A stretch of DNA of 5,288 nucleotides from Chloroflexota bacterium (lineage in GTDB: Bacteria; Chloroflexota; Dehalococcoidia; GIF9; AB-539-J10): positions 1-5,288 of the forward strand of contig JADFUZ010000004.1 of assembly GCA_015222295.1 (NCBI GenBank), written 5' to 3'. The position numbers and the translations under genes were made by a program. The notes under the pieces are model-generated. The model had not been told where the DNA came from and ran no database searches. It saw only the letters and a program-made list of their open reading frames with translations. Numbering within the stretch: position 1 is the first letter of the stretch; each line of letters starts with the position of its first letter. This document shows positions 5,268-5,288 of this stretch, piece by piece.

Positions 5268-5288
5268 CTAACGCTAACATTCTATGGG

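Overview
The window reads as ordinary chromosomal DNA of moderate GC from an anaerobic bacterium. The best guess is a member of Chloroflexota, perhaps Dehalococcoidia. That guess rests on three things: the combination of a DUF1461/Lit-type membrane protein with a Na+-pump decarboxylase beta/gamma pair, the RecA and DnaE sequence style, and a likely leaderless transcript. It is a tentative assignment made without any database search. Coding density is high, and no insertion sequence, phage gene, CRISPR array or broken gene is visible.

Layout. Positions 1-1160 (minus strand) hold the first 386 codons of the DNA polymerase III alpha subunit (dnaE): the whole PHP domain and the start of the polymerase core, cut by the window edge. 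A 70-base divergent region follows (1161-1230), with a near-consensus extended -10 box only 7 bases from the dnaE ATG. At 1231-1935 (plus) lies a four-helix membrane protein of the DUF1461/TIGR01906 family, which contains the lipoprotein intramolecular transacylase Lit. After a second extended -10 promoter with the same 9 bases (TGCTATAAT) and a leader with a stem-loop come recA (2033-3061) and recX (3045-3578, overlapping recA). Tightly coupled behind them are a 51-residue OadG-like gamma subunit (3580-3735) and an OadB-like beta subunit (3787-5130) of a Na+-translocating decarboxylase. A tRNA-Ile(GAU) gene (5194-5267) with its own strong sigma-70-type promoter closes the window.

How they fit. 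DnaE, RecA and RecX are replication and recombination functions; RecX tunes RecA filaments and is co-expressed with it. The oadG-oadB pair is a membrane module that normally couples decarboxylation of carboxybiotin to Na+ export. No carboxyltransferase (alpha) or biotin-carrier gene is present here, so those must lie elsewhere if the pump works in the classical way.

The most unusual item is OadB itself. Between its second and third membrane segments it carries an extra domain of about 70 residues that looks like a biotinyl/lipoyl barrel-sandwich fold, made of two matching half-repeats, but with the hairpin that would hold the modified lysine cut short and the lysine absent. The Asp of the GGADGPT Na+/catalytic motif is Glu in the same protein. 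Together these suggest a diverged, possibly undescribed version of the Na+-pump beta subunit.
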